DNA of 64,000 bases. Origin: Erwinia_E haradaeae_E. GTDB taxonomy: Bacteria; Pseudomonadota; Gammaproteobacteria; Enterobacterales; Enterobacteriaceae. Within the stretch, counting starts at the first letter, position 1. Every line of letters starts with the position of its first letter. Under the pieces are notes generated by a model. It did no database searches. It worked only from the letters and a program-made list of their open reading frames with translations, and was not told where the DNA came from. Below are positions 20,550 to 30,664 of this stretch, piece after piece. The stretch spans positions 1-64,000 of the forward strand of contig NZ_LR217737.1 of NCBI RefSeq assembly GCF_900699015.1. The letters run 5' to 3'. A program made the translations under genes and the position numbers.

Positions 20550-21026
20550 CTAAGTAAGAATGCTTTTTCTTGTTCGTTGATATAGAAAAAACTGATTTAG
20601 TACTGCTTTGCATTCTTTTTCTAAAATCCCAGACTTAATTTGAATATTATAGTTTATTTTTAGTTTTGTTTTAATATATTTTTCAATATGAATTTCTCCA
20701 TACTTTGTATTAGAAGCGCCATATACTAGTCTTTTAACCCGACTATGTATGATAGCACCAACACACATCAAGCAAGGTGCAATAGTAACATACAATGTTG
20801 AATCTTCTAAACGATAATTTTTCATGACTCTTCCTGCCTCTCTTAATGAGATTATTTCGGCATGTGCGGTGGGGTCATGGAGTTTAATTGGTTGATTCCA
20901 CCCTTTGCTAATAAGATGATTGTGGAGCACTAATACTGATCCAATGGGAATTTCACCATGATCTTGCGCGTAGTACGCTAGAAAGAGAGCATGCTGCATC
21001 CAATGTAAGTCATAATCGTTAGTCAA
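20550..21026 (-). CDS. tadA: tRNA adenosine(34) deaminase TadA, with divergent substrate loop
   Basis: Converts A34 to inosine in tRNA-Arg(ACG). Deaminase core is intact: HAE in DPTAHAEI and PCLMC zinc cysteines, with Asn in GWNQPI. Start: TTG at 21026 has GGAAA about 7 bases upstream and yields MTNDYDLHWMQHAL, matching the E. coli N-terminus. ATG 21056 is possible but lacks a ribosome binding site and adds ten hydrophobic residues. 158 aa (E. coli 167, shorter at the C-terminus). Odd: the normally conserved GARDAKTGAAGS segment reads GASNTKYGEIHI, so E. coli Asp108 is Asn and the GS motif is gone. Glu85 before the zinc motif is Ala; His36 and Arg51 are both Leu. Confidence 0.93.
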   Translation of the reverse strand: MTNDYDLHWMQHALFLAYYAQDHGEIPIGSVLVLHNHLISKGWNQPIKLHDPTAHAEIISLREAGRVMKNYRLEDSTLYVTIAPCLMCVGAIIHSRVKRLVYGASNTKYGEIHIEKYIKTKLKINYNIQIKSGILEKECKAVLNQFFLYQRTRKSILT

Positions 21027-22472
21027 TATGTTTTCCAATATAAAAATGAATATCATTCATTGATCTATTGATAGTTAATAGAAAAATATTTTATCATATA
21101 AGATGAATGTTTTAGATGTATAATAAAATAGGCTATAGTGTGTATAATGTTATATTATACTATTATTTTAATTTATATTAAATCCTTATTTGAATGGAGG
21201 ATTGGATAGCAATTTCTATAGGTCATTTATTTTTATGTTTTTCTCAATAGTAAAGTAGACTTAATGATATATTTATCCTAAATCATTCTATTTAATAGAA
21301 TAAATAGTAAGTTAGTATTTTAAAGTAACTATATATCAAGAAAAAGAATGGAGTATAACAAGTATTATTAATTCTCTATAATCTAATTGGATAAAAAGAT
21401 ATTGAATTCTATTATATATTATTAGTTTGTGATGAGAATCAGTATATCCATTTCAGATATATTCTTAATTAATTTTATAAGATTTAGTAGTATTTTATAC
21501 TGAATTATAAAGATTTATGTTAAGTTATCATTTATATATATAATATATGTATTTCATACTGATCTTGCAATTTATAAGTTTTTTAAATTTCGTATAGGTG
21601 ATGATATTTTGATATCATATATATGTATGTTATTTTTATTTACTAATATCAAAAAATGCATAGAGTAATACTTATTCAGATAAAGGGATGATTGTAATAT
21701 AATTTATTCTTTATGATAAATTAATGTATTATTTTAAAATATAAAAGTATAGCAATATTGATTTTATCAATAGCGAGGTATTACAATATTCTAACAATTA
21801 AAATAATGAAGGTAAAAAATAATAGTTTATAACGGAGAACTATAAAGTCTTTTTAATAATTGGAATTTATAATGATTTGAATAGATTCTATAATATTTTA
21901 GATTTTTTATCATAAAGGATAAGCGTATAATCTGCATTGATAATAATTCTGATAGATTGGTGTCAATGTTATTTTGATTAAAGTGAAATAGGATAAGTTA
22001 GTATGTATTGTGAGAGAATAATTATAAATAATCTCAAATCATAGATAGATCATTAATCCATGTATTTAAATGTATCTTGATTCATATATGTCATACAATT
22101 AATTTTTTCTTCTATGTTTAAATATGACTTCAAAGTAATAAAATGAGATTACAATAGAGTATTATGACTTTCTACAACAATACTAATATTCTCATGATAT
22201 CTCTTAAATTTATTCTAATATTAAGGTAGTGTTTTGATTTAGTATTTATGATTTTTATTCCTAATTTTGGTATTTTGTGAATATCTACATCAAAAGTTAG
22301 TAAGTAGTATTATAATTGTCAAGAACTTGTGATTTGTGAGGAATAGGGCAAACAACAACCTTAGATAACATAAAGTGTATTCTGTAAGAATGAGATTAAT
22401 GAAAGTAATTATAAAGCAGTCTTAAAAGCAATAATCTACTCTGAATATCGTAGAAAAAGCTGGAAACGGATC
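21027..22472. other. AT-rich divergent spacer, nothing recognised
   Basis: About 1.45 kb between tadA (-) and rpiA (+), which diverge, so both promoters must lie here. No confident promoter, ORF or RNA gene was identified. The 150 bp before rpiA are slightly richer in G and A, and a TTGTCA at about 22317 could be a -35, but no good -10 follows. Confidence 0.5.
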
Positions 22473-23132
22473 ATGATGAAGAATAACCTTAAAAAGGCTG
22501 CTGGGTGGGCTGCATTAGAATATGTTATGCCTGGGATGATTGTTGGAGTCGGTACTGGTTCTACAACTGAGTATTTTATTGATGCACTAGCATCAATAAA
22601 ATATCAGATTGTTGGTGCGGTATCAAGTTCAGAAGTATCGAGTGCTAAGTTAGAGGCTTATGGTATTCCCGTTTTAGATCTGAATCACATTAATTTCTTA
22701 TCTCTCTATATTGATGGTGCAGATGAAATTAATAGTCAGCTACAAATGATTAAAGGTAAAGGAGCAGCGCTAACAAGAGAAAAGATTATTGCAGCAGTCT
22801 CTGATCGTTTTATTTGTGTTGCAGATGAATCTAAGAAGGTGAAGGTTTTAGGTAGTGTACCTTTACCAATTGAAGTAATTCCTATGGCACGTAAATACGT
22901 AGAACGTAAATTGGTTGGACTTGGTGGATCACCTAGATATCGCCAAAATATCATTACTGATAACAGTAATATTATTCTTGATGTTGACCATTTAGATATG
23001 AGTGATCCAATTTACTTAGAAACAGAGATTAACTCTCTTACTGGTGTGGTGACTGTTGGTCTATTTGCCAACCGTGGAGCAGATATAGCGTTGATTGGTA
23101 CTTCTAACGGCGTAAAGATTCTTACAAAATAA
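22473..23132 (+). CDS. rpiA: Ribose-5-phosphate isomerase A
   Basis: Interconverts ribose-5-phosphate and ribulose-5-phosphate, linking the pentose phosphate pathway to PRPP and nucleotide synthesis. 219 aa, as in E. coli. Motifs: the phosphate loop VGTGSTTEYF, catalytic DGADEIN, and the KGKGAALTREKI lysine/glutamate segment. The N-terminus MMKNNLKKAAGWAAL aligns without gap to E. coli. It fits the neighbouring purine genes and the gluconate-to-pentose phosphate entry from gntK. Monocistronic, as lgt starts 229 bp later. Confidence 0.97.
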   Translation: MMKNNLKKAAGWAALEYVMPGMIVGVGTGSTTEYFIDALASIKYQIVGAVSSSEVSSAKLEAYGIPVLDLNHINFLSLYIDGADEINSQLQMIKGKGAALTREKIIAAVSDRFICVADESKKVKVLGSVPLPIEVIPMARKYVERKLVGLGGSPRYRQNIITDNSNIILDVDHLDMSDPIYLETEINSLTGVVTVGLFANRGADIALIGTSNGVKILTK

Positions 23133-23361
23133 TCTATTAGATATCTATTCATTCATCATATGATAAAAATTTTTATTTTTTAAATATTATGATTTTATCA
23201 TATAGTTTTATTTACTAATGAACAAGATATATTTAAAATAAGATATGATCTTTAATCAACTTTAACTTGATCTGTCTATAACGTAATCCTCTATTTTTAT
23301 TAGAAAAACTATTGGTATATTAAATTATGGTTCATTATATTTATTATTGTCATAATGTTTA

Positions 23362-24234
23362 ATGAGTGAGAATTATTTATCTTTTCCGCATATTAACCCA
23401 GTAATTTTTTATGTTGGCCCAGTTACTTTGCATTGGTATGGGTTAATGTACTTCATTAGTTTTATATTTGTACGATGGCTTGCTAGACGGCGCATTTCCT
23501 GTTCTCCTCGTATTTGGACAAAAGAAGATATAGATCTGCTACTTTATATTAGTTTTTTTGGAGTCTTCTTTGGAGGACGTTTAGGTTATGTGTTATTTTA
23601 CAATCTTCCTTTTTTTCTTGATCATCCTATAGATATTTTTAAAGTATGGAATGGAGGGATGTCTTTTCATGGTGGTTTGATTGGAGTTGTTTTAGCTATA
23701 CTGGTTTTTTCTTATCGAACAAAACGTCATTTTCTGCAAGTTTCAGATTTTATAGCACCGATGATTCCATTTGGTCTTGGTGCAGGGCGTCTTGGTAATT
23801 ATATCAATGGTGAGCTGTGGGGGCGAGTAAATCCAGATTTGCCTTGGTCAATGTTATTTCCTGGTTCACAAAGTGCAGATATAAGCTTAATACAAATACA
23901 TGAAGAGTGGAAGAATTTACTAGTGACCTATGGTAGCTTGCCTCGCCATCCTTCTCAATTATACGAGATGGGGCTAGAGGGAGTATTGTTATTTATTATT
24001 CTTAATTTGTTTGTTATTAGTCGATCCCGTCCCTTAGGTTCTGTATCTGGATTATTTTTAATTAGCTATAGCGTTCTTCGTATAATCTCTGAATTTTTTC
24101 GTGAACCTGACTCACAATTAGGTTTATACTATGGAATAAGTATGGGTCAAATATTATCTATTCCGATGATGATTGTAGGGATAATTATTATTATTAGATC
24201 ATATCGTTATTATCTATTTACAAATCATGATTAA
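23362..24234 (+). CDS. lgt: Phosphatidylglycerol-prolipoprotein diacylglyceryl transferase
   Basis: Inner-membrane enzyme that attaches diacylglycerol to the lipobox cysteine of prolipoproteins, the first step of lipoprotein maturation. 290 aa (E. coli 291), with about seven membrane segments. Key motifs: LHWYGLMY, SFHGGLIGV with the essential His, the Lgt signature GRLGNYINGELWGR with the essential Arg, and RIISEFFREPD near the C-terminus. thyA, its usual downstream partner, is absent; about 970 bp of empty sequence follows. Confidence 0.97.
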   Translation: MSENYLSFPHINPVIFYVGPVTLHWYGLMYFISFIFVRWLARRRISCSPRIWTKEDIDLLLYISFFGVFFGGRLGYVLFYNLPFFLDHPIDIFKVWNGGMSFHGGLIGVVLAILVFSYRTKRHFLQVSDFIAPMIPFGLGAGRLGNYINGELWGRVNPDLPWSMLFPGSQSADISLIQIHEEWKNLLVTYGSLPRHPSQLYEMGLEGVLLFIILNLFVISRSRPLGSVSGLFLISYSVLRIISEFFREPDSQLGLYYGISMGQILSIPMMIVGIIIIIRSYRYYLFTNHD

Positions 24235-25205
24235 TTTGCAATACTTATTATAAGTTTTATCAAATATTATTCATTCCAATCAATCTTCTTTTTATTGATA
24301 TTTTTAATTTAATTCTATTATTCATATGCACTTATTTTTTGTTTTTTTTAAAATTTATATAATTATATCTTAATTTTTTATATATAGTGAATTTTATTTT
24401 TTTTGAAAAAAAGAATGTAGTTATTTTGAATAGCATGAAAATAATAATGTACAGAATTTAAAGAAGTTTTCTTGATTGAGAAACCTAATTTATGTTTCAT
24501 CGATTTATTTATACAATATATTTAGTAAAAATATATAGAGTGGTATATTAATGGATAACTATATAATATAGTTGATGGAATCAAGTATGTTATATTTCTT
24601 AAAATACAGATTTTTTATATATATCATTTACTTATTGAATTTCAAGGTAGTGTAATGCTTTAATTATAGAGGTTATTATTCTAGATAGAGGATTATATAT
24701 TTATGTGAAAAAAAGACATCAATGTTTAATTAATCACTTTGTTATTAAAACGACTAGAATCTATGTATTCTAGTATTAGAAAATTTCAGGTATATAGATT
24801 ATTATTAAATTGAAGATTATAAGAATATATATATCATATACCATAATTAATTTTATTTTCACATTTTCTACATTAATCTTTTATATGCTAAGGATTTGTC
24901 ATTTTATATATCAAAATATACCATTTAAGTAACATATCTTAGAATAAGAATGATGTTTTTATATTATCATATTAATGTCGTTGACTTATAGTATTATTTA
25001 ATAATACTGGTAATATGAAGTACTGTATAGGTTACTTAGTACAAATAATTATCTAAAATCTTTCATTTATAAACTGTAAATTCTGGGATTATGAGAATAA
25101 TTAATATATTTGATTAGGTGGAATTTACTGAGTTACGAGTTATTGTATTTCATCTTTGATTTCTAGTTCTAGTAAGATCAAAACAAAAGATAATATTAAT
25201 GATTT
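24235..25205. other. AT-rich spacer, nothing recognised
   Basis: About 970 bp between lgt and polA, where thyA would follow lgt in E. coli. No ORF or family remnant. A perfect 8-bp hairpin ACTAGAAT/ATTCTAGT with a 6-nt loop lies at 24753-24774, about 500 bp after lgt, without a U-tract. Confidence 0.55.
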
Positions 25206-28001
25206 ATGATTAAAATTAAAAAAAAATTGTTGATTTTAGTAGATGGATCTTCTTATCTGTATCGTGCTTATTATGCTTTTCCTTCCTTAACTAATAGCTC
25301 TGGTTTTCCAACAGGCGCGATGTGCGGTGTATTAAACATGTTACGAAGTCTATTTTTAAAATATAGACCAAGCCATGTTGCTTTGATTTTTGATGCACAA
25401 GGTAAAACTTTTCGTGATGGTCTTTTTTCGGAATATAAAATACGTCGTTCACCTATGCCTAAGGAATTAAAAGTACAGATTAATCCGCTATATAAGATTC
25501 TTACATTAATGGGGATACCCGTGTGCGTTATTCCTGGTGTTGAGGCCGATGATGTTATTGGCACTCTGGCTCTTAAGGCAGAAAAGGATGGTTTTAATGT
25601 ATTGATTAGCACTAACGATAAAGATATGGCTCAGTTGGTCACTGTAGATACCAAGTTAATTAATTCGACTAATCATAAAATTATGGGACCGGAAGAAATC
25701 TTAGACAAGTATGGTGTTCCTCCAAAACTGATTATAGATTTGCTTGCTTTAATGGGCGATTCGTCTGATAGCATTCCAGGAGTAGAGGGGATTGGAATCA
25801 AGACCGCTCAGTTTCTGCTGCGAGAGCTTGGTGGAATAACTGAGATTTATTCAGATCTTGAAAAAGTTGCTTTACTCTCTTTTCGGGGAACTAAAAAGAT
25901 AATAGAAAAATTAGAAAAAAATAAGGAAATGGCTTTTCTTTCGTATAAATTAGCAACTATTAAAACTAATCTGTCACTTGAATGGACTAATCATCAGTTA
26001 GTCAAGAGAACGCCTTCTATAGAAGGGTTGATGAAGTTATTTATAGATTATGACCTGAGAAAGTGGATTGTTTACTTAAAGGAAGATGAATGGTGGTCAG
26101 CTCGCATCCAGAAAGAAAAAATAGTTATAAATAGTTCTTCTATTGTATCGGAAGAGACTCAATTAAACGAATCTCTTCATAGAGTGTCTTTATCTAATTA
26201 TGAAAGCATTTTAGATAAAAAAATATTTTTGTGTTGGTTAAAAAAAATCAAGAATAAAAAAATATTTGCATTCTCCTTTCATTCTGATTGTTTAGGTGAA
26301 CTAAAAACTAATATTATTGGTTTATCTTTTTCGATTTCTTCGGGTCATGCTGCCTATTTACCAATATCGCATAGTAACTTGAATACATCAATTCAGTTAG
26401 AGTGTTCTTATGTGTTTGAATGTTTAAAACCTCTATTGGAAGATAAAAACATAATAAAGATTGGACATAATTTTCAATCTATTCAGAGGATTTTGAAGAA
26501 GTTTAATATTACATTAAAAGGTATATTGTTTGATACCATGATAGCATCATACGTATTAAATAGTAGATGTCATAGTGACGATGTGTTTGTGCTAGCAAGA
26601 TCTTGGTTAAATTATCAACCAATAACATCAAACAAGATAAGTGGTACACATAGCAATAAACTTAATTTATATAAAATACCATTAAAAATAGCAACCTATT
26701 ATGCAGCAGAGTATACTGATGTTATACTAAAATTATACGTTAAATTATGGCAAGAACTAGAGCAACATTCAGAACTTAAAAATATTTTTGAAACAGTGGA
26801 AATGGCTCTTGTACCTGTAATTTCGAGACTGGAGAATAATGGAGTTTTAATTGATCGAAATATTTTAGTTATGCATTCAAATGAACTCAGTGAGCGCTTA
26901 ACTGATTTACAAAAAAAAGCACATAGATTAGTAGGAAGATCGTTTAATTTATTGTCATCAAAACAGATCGAAGCAATTTTACCTTCTTTGAAGAATACAA
27001 TATCAATTAAAAATAAGTCAGACTCTCTTTTATCTGATCATGAGAAAAGATTAACAGATTTAACAGACAAACACCTTTTACTCAAGATTATTTTAGAATA
27101 TCGTAGTTTGTTTAAACTTAAATCTACCTATACTGATAAGTTACCTTTAATGATTAATCCAGATAGCAATCGGGTTCATACTTCTTATTATCAGGCTACC
27201 ACCGTGACTGGTCGTCTCTCATCTAGATGCCCTAATTTACAAAATATTCCAGTACGTAATCATGATGGACGTCGAATTCGACAGGCATTTATTGCAGAAA
27301 AAGATTATTATATTTTATCAGCCGATTACTCACAAATTGAATTACGCATTATAGCCCATTTATCGCAGGATCAGGATCTTTTGTTAGCCCTTACTAAAGA
27401 ACAAGATATTCATTGTTCCATAGCAGCAGAATGTTTCGGTGTGACTATGGAGGCTGTTAGTAAAAAACAACGTCACACTGCGAAAGCAATTAATTTTGGT
27501 TTAATGTATGGTATGAGTGCTTTTGGTTTGTCACGTTATTTAAATATTAGCCTAAAAGAAGCTAAAATATATATAGATCGTTATTTTTCACGATACCCAA
27601 AAGTATTGAAACATATAATCCATATGCGCAGAGAAGTTGTTCAAAATGGATATGTATCAACTTTAAATGGACGCCGTCTTTATTTTCCAGATATTACATC
27701 TAATAATACGATACGCCGTAAGGCGGCTGAGCGTTCTGCTATTAATGCCTCTGTTCAAGGAACTGCAGCAGATATTATTAAGAAAACAATGATTAGTTTA
27801 GATGCTTGGTTTCTAAAACAAGATTCCTTCAAAGTTAAAATGATTATGCAGATACATGATGAATTAGTTTTTGAAGTATGGAAAGGTGTGGTAGAAGAAA
27901 CTTCTTTTCAGATTCGCCAGTTAATGGAAGGCGTAATTAAGCTTGATGTACCTTTATCTGTTAATATTGGTATAGGTTCTAATTGGGATCAAGCTCATTA
28001 A
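25206..28001 (+). CDS. polA: DNA polymerase I, full length, with 3'-5' exonuclease active site lost
   Basis: Gap-filling and Okazaki-fragment polymerase, 931 aa (E. coli 928). The 5' nuclease domain (about 1-315) keeps its acidic residues in LVDGSSYLYRAY, FDAQGKTFRD, VEADDVIG, NDKDMAQL and GDSSDSIPG. The polymerase domain (about 525-931) keeps DYSQIELR, AKAINFGLMYG and HDELVFE. The middle domain aligns gap-free to the E. coli proofreading exonuclease, but every metal ligand is changed: Asp355 to Ser357, Glu357 to His359, Asp424 to Ile426, Asp501 to Tyr503. The fold is probably kept as a scaffold without proofreading. Start MIKIKKKLLILVDG matches the family. Confidence 0.97.
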   Translation: MIKIKKKLLILVDGSSYLYRAYYAFPSLTNSSGFPTGAMCGVLNMLRSLFLKYRPSHVALIFDAQGKTFRDGLFSEYKIRRSPMPKELKVQINPLYKILTLMGIPVCVIPGVEADDVIGTLALKAEKDGFNVLISTNDKDMAQLVTVDTKLINSTNHKIMGPEEILDKYGVPPKLIIDLLALMGDSSDSIPGVEGIGIKTAQFLLRELGGITEIYSDLEKVALLSFRGTKKIIEKLEKNKEMAFLSYKLATIKTNLSLEWTNHQLVKRTPSIEGLMKLFIDYDLRKWIVYLKEDEWWSARIQKEKIVINSSSIVSEETQLNESLHRVSLSNYESILDKKIFLCWLKKIKNKKIFAFSFHSDCLGELKTNIIGLSFSISSGHAAYLPISHSNLNTSIQLECSYVFECLKPLLEDKNIIKIGHNFQSIQRILKKFNITLKGILFDTMIASYVLNSRCHSDDVFVLARSWLNYQPITSNKISGTHSNKLNLYKIPLKIATYYAAEYTDVILKLYVKLWQELEQHSELKNIFETVEMALVPVISRLENNGVLIDRNILVMHSNELSERLTDLQKKAHRLVGRSFNLLSSKQIEAILPSLKNTISIKNKSDSLLSDHEKRLTDLTDKHLLLKIILEYRSLFKLKSTYTDKLPLMINPDSNRVHTSYYQATTVTGRLSSRCPNLQNIPVRNHDGRRIRQAFIAEKDYYILSADYSQIELRIIAHLSQDQDLLLALTKEQDIHCSIAAECFGVTMEAVSKKQRHTAKAINFGLMYGMSAFGLSRYLNISLKEAKIYIDRYFSRYPKVLKHIIHMRREVVQNGYVSTLNGRRLYFPDITSNNTIRRKAAERSAINASVQGTAADIIKKTMISLDAWFLKQDSFKVKMIMQIHDELVFEVWKGVVEETSFQIRQLMEGVIKLDVPLSVNIGIGSNWDQAH

Positions 28002-28003
28002 TG

Positions 28004-28027
28004 TCACATCTTTCCTGAAAGATGTGA
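28004..28027 (+). terminator. Hairpin directly after polA
   Basis: Perfect inverted repeat TCACATCTTTC/GAAAGATGTGA with a 2-nt centre, beginning two bases after the polA stop. No proper U-tract follows (AATTAATATTT), so it may be a degenerated terminator or an mRNA 3'-end stabiliser. The remaining 260 bp to purM are AT-rich and empty; no Spot 42-like RNA, which follows polA in E. coli, is recognisable. Confidence 0.45.
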
Positions 28028-28291
28028 AATTAATATTTGAGTAGTGTACAGATTGTTTAAGTTAAATTAACTTAATATTCAGGATTTTATAAATATATAG
28101 TAATGCTCTCTTTGAGATTGAGTTTTTTATTGTTTAAATAATGTTGGTTTTTGTTTAAAATTAAACTTCAAATATTGTAAATTTCATGTTATAAAGATCA
28201 TTTTTATTAATTTTTATCTATTTCTGTATCTCAAGTATAGAGCTTTTAAGTTTTGTTTATTTCATCTACATCAAATTGAGGGGATGGCATT

Positions 28292-29332
28292 GTGAGTGAC
28301 ACTACTGTTCTTAGTTATAAAAATTCTGGTGTAGATATTGATACTAGTAATCTATTAATTAGTCGTCTGAAAGGTATAGTAAAGAATACTCGTCGCCCAG
28401 AGGTGATTAGTGAGTTAGGTGGTTTTGCTGCTTTGTGCTCTTTACCAACAAAATATCGTGATCCAGTTTTAGTTTCTAGTACTGATGGAGTTGGTACTAA
28501 GCTTCGCTTAGCTATGCAGTTAAAATCTTATGATACTATTGGAATCGATTTGGTTGCAATGTGTGTGAATGATCTACTTGTTTTAGGTGGTGAACCAATA
28601 TTTTTTTTAGATTATTATGCTGTGAGTAAGTTAAATATTGATCTTGCTTCTCGTCTAATGATAGGTATAGCTAAAGGTTGTTTAGAATCTGGATGTTCTT
28701 TGGTTGGCGGTGAAACTGCTGAAATGCCAGGTATGTATAATGGGAAGGATTGTGATCTAGCAGGTTTTTCTTTAGGAGTAGTTGAGAGAGAGGATATTAT
28801 TGATGGTCATCAGGTAGAAGATGGTGATATACTTGTTGCTCTTGGCTCTTCTGGTCTACATGCTAATGGGTATTCATTGGTACATAAGCTTTTAGCGTAT
28901 CATCAAATTAGTATAAGTACTACTGTCATTAATGGAATACCCCTGGCAGACCTTCTTTTAGAGCCAACACGGATTTATGTAAAGAGTATTCTAACTTTGA
29001 TTAAACAGGTTAATGTCCATGCTATTGTACATGTGACTGGTGGTGGTTTATTAGATAATATTCCTCGTGTATTACCAGTTAATACTCAAGCTGTAATAGA
29101 GGAGGCAAGTTGGGACTGGCCATCTATTTTTTGTTGGATTCAAGAGTCTTCTTGTATCGATCGTTCTGAAATGTATCATACTTTTAACTGCGGGATTGGA
29201 ATGGTAATTATAGTGGATCCTTCTTCATTAGATCAGGTTGTAGAGATCATGAGAAACGCTGGAGAGACAGCGTGGAAGATGGGTTTTATTAAGTCTTCTA
29301 GTTCTGTTGAACGTGTAGTAATTAATAAATGA
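28292..29332 (+). CDS. purM: Phosphoribosylformylglycinamidine cyclo-ligase (AIR synthetase)
   Basis: Fifth step of purine synthesis, converting FGAM to AIR with ATP. 346 aa (E. coli 345). Motifs: SSTDGVGTKLRLA, VNDLLVLGGEP, LVGGETAEMPGMY and the glycine-rich VTGGGLLDNIPR. Uses a GTG start (28292), as in E. coli, with GAGGGG about nine bases upstream. Its stop overlaps the purN start (ATGA), so the two are translationally coupled. Acts directly on the product of PurL. Confidence 0.97.
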   Translation: MSDTTVLSYKNSGVDIDTSNLLISRLKGIVKNTRRPEVISELGGFAALCSLPTKYRDPVLVSSTDGVGTKLRLAMQLKSYDTIGIDLVAMCVNDLLVLGGEPIFFLDYYAVSKLNIDLASRLMIGIAKGCLESGCSLVGGETAEMPGMYNGKDCDLAGFSLGVVEREDIIDGHQVEDGDILVALGSSGLHANGYSLVHKLLAYHQISISTTVINGIPLADLLLEPTRIYVKSILTLIKQVNVHAIVHVTGGGLLDNIPRVLPVNTQAVIEEASWDWPSIFCWIQESSCIDRSEMYHTFNCGIGMVIIVDPSSLDQVVEIMRNAGETAWKMGFIKSSSSVERVVINK

Positions 29333-29973
29333 AGCGTATTGTTGTGTTAGCTTCTGGTTATGGTAGTAATTTACAAGTGATCTTGGATTCGTGTCGTGAT
29401 ATGTTAATTTCAGGTCAAGTGGTTGCTGTTTTTAGTAACAAACATGAAGCCACCGCTTTGAATAGAGCTCGTAATTTTATGATTCCTACTCATGTAATTT
29501 TAGAATCAAGATATACCAATAAAGATGAATTTGATCATCAGCTCATACATGAAATTAATTACTATCATCCACATCTAATTGTTTTAGCTGGTTACATGCG
29601 CATTCTTAGTATAGAATTTATTGAATATTATTCTGGTCAAATACTTAATATTCATCCATCGCTTCTGCCACGATATCCTGGGTTGAATACACATCAAAAA
29701 GTTATTAGGAATAGAGATTATGAGCATGGTGCCTCAGTGCATTTCGTTACTAAACACCTAGATCAAGGTCCGGTTGTGTTGCAATCTAAAATCCCAGTTT
29801 TTTCAGGAGACACTATAGATTCTTTAACTGTACGAGTTAAAGACCAGGAACATGTTATTTATCCTCAAGCGATTAATTGGTTTATTAATGATCGTTTAGT
29901 TATGTATAATGGTAGAGCTTGGTTAGATGGGAAGAGGTTGCCTAAATCAGGATATCCAAAGATCTTTTTATGA
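29329..29973 (+). CDS. purN: Phosphoribosylglycinamide formyltransferase (GAR transformylase)
   Basis: Third step of purine synthesis; transfers formyl from 10-formyl-THF to GAR. 214 aa (E. coli 212). N-terminal VLASGYGSNLQ phosphate-binding loop. Catalytic Asn/His are in ILNIHPSLLPRYPG, and the catalytic Asp is in LDQGPVV, preceded by GASVHFVT. Starts inside the purM stop (ATGA overlap), the usual purMN operon. Requires a folate pool, whose genes are not in this window. Confidence 0.97.
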   Translation: MKRIVVLASGYGSNLQVILDSCRDMLISGQVVAVFSNKHEATALNRARNFMIPTHVILESRYTNKDEFDHQLIHEINYYHPHLIVLAGYMRILSIEFIEYYSGQILNIHPSLLPRYPGLNTHQKVIRNRDYEHGASVHFVTKHLDQGPVVLQSKIPVFSGDTIDSLTVRVKDQEHVIYPQAINWFINDRLVMYNGRAWLDGKRLPKSGYPKIFL

Positions 29974-29991
29974 ATTGTAATATATGATCAT

Positions 29992-30012
29992 GTAATATAG
30001 TGTATATATTAC
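29992..30012 (+). terminator. Likely purMN terminator
   Basis: GTAATATA/TATATTAC stem with loop GTGTA about 20 bases after the purN stop, followed by a T-rich run (about 30016-30035). AT-only stem, but position and tail fit intrinsic termination. Confidence 0.5.
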
Positions 30013-30519
30013 GTTATCTTTCTTTTTATTTTATGGTTTTATTTTATAAATAAAACTAGTTTTTAATAATTGAAAGATATAATTATATTAATTTCAGAAA
30101 TCGTAAAAGAATTTATTATAGTAATAACTGTATTGAATATATTACTTGAATTATAGAAGTCACAAGGTGTGTCTATATAGGTGATCGTTGAAATCTAATC
30201 TAGTATTTTGAGATAGCTGATTAGTAATTAGTTTTTGATATTTTAATGTTGTTGTACACTTACATTAATTGTAATTAGACTATAAATAGAAATTGATGAT
30301 TGTCAATCATAAATTAGATTAATCAATCTTTTAGATTATAAAAGATATATATTTTAAAATAGAGATAATTAAAAGAGAGTATGACTCTTAATATTAGGTG
30401 ATATTTTAGTAGGAAGAAAGTTAATAATTGGTTCATGTGATCTGTGGATGTTATACAATAGAGAAAAGTTGTCTATTCCTTATGTCTATAATTTTAATTA
30501 TAGAATTAAATTAAGATCT

Positions 30520-30539
30520 ACATCTTTGGTTAAAGATGT
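30520..30539 (+). terminator. Second terminator-like hairpin, far from purN
   Basis: ACATCTTT/AAAGATGT with loop GGTT, followed by TCTTTTG on the + strand. It lies about 550 bp after purN and 125 bp from the end of tcdA on the other strand, where no U-tract is present. It may back up purMN or be left from a deleted + strand gene. Confidence 0.4.
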
Positions 30540-30664
30540 TCTTTTGATTTGATTCTTGATCTGTTAACTATCATTCTTGTTTATCTGATCTTTGATTCTA
30601 TCTGTTTATTAATTTATTGAACGGTAGTATGGATAAATATCATTAGATCTGATCAGATAAGGTT

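Larger units (their letters stand above)
29974..30664. other. AT-rich convergent spacer between purN and tcdA
   Basis: About 690 bp with no ORF. It holds two terminator-like hairpins, entered separately. A perfect 12-nt palindrome ATCTGATCAGAT lies at 30647-30658, just below the tcdA stop; it has no loop and its role is unknown. Confidence 0.5.
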
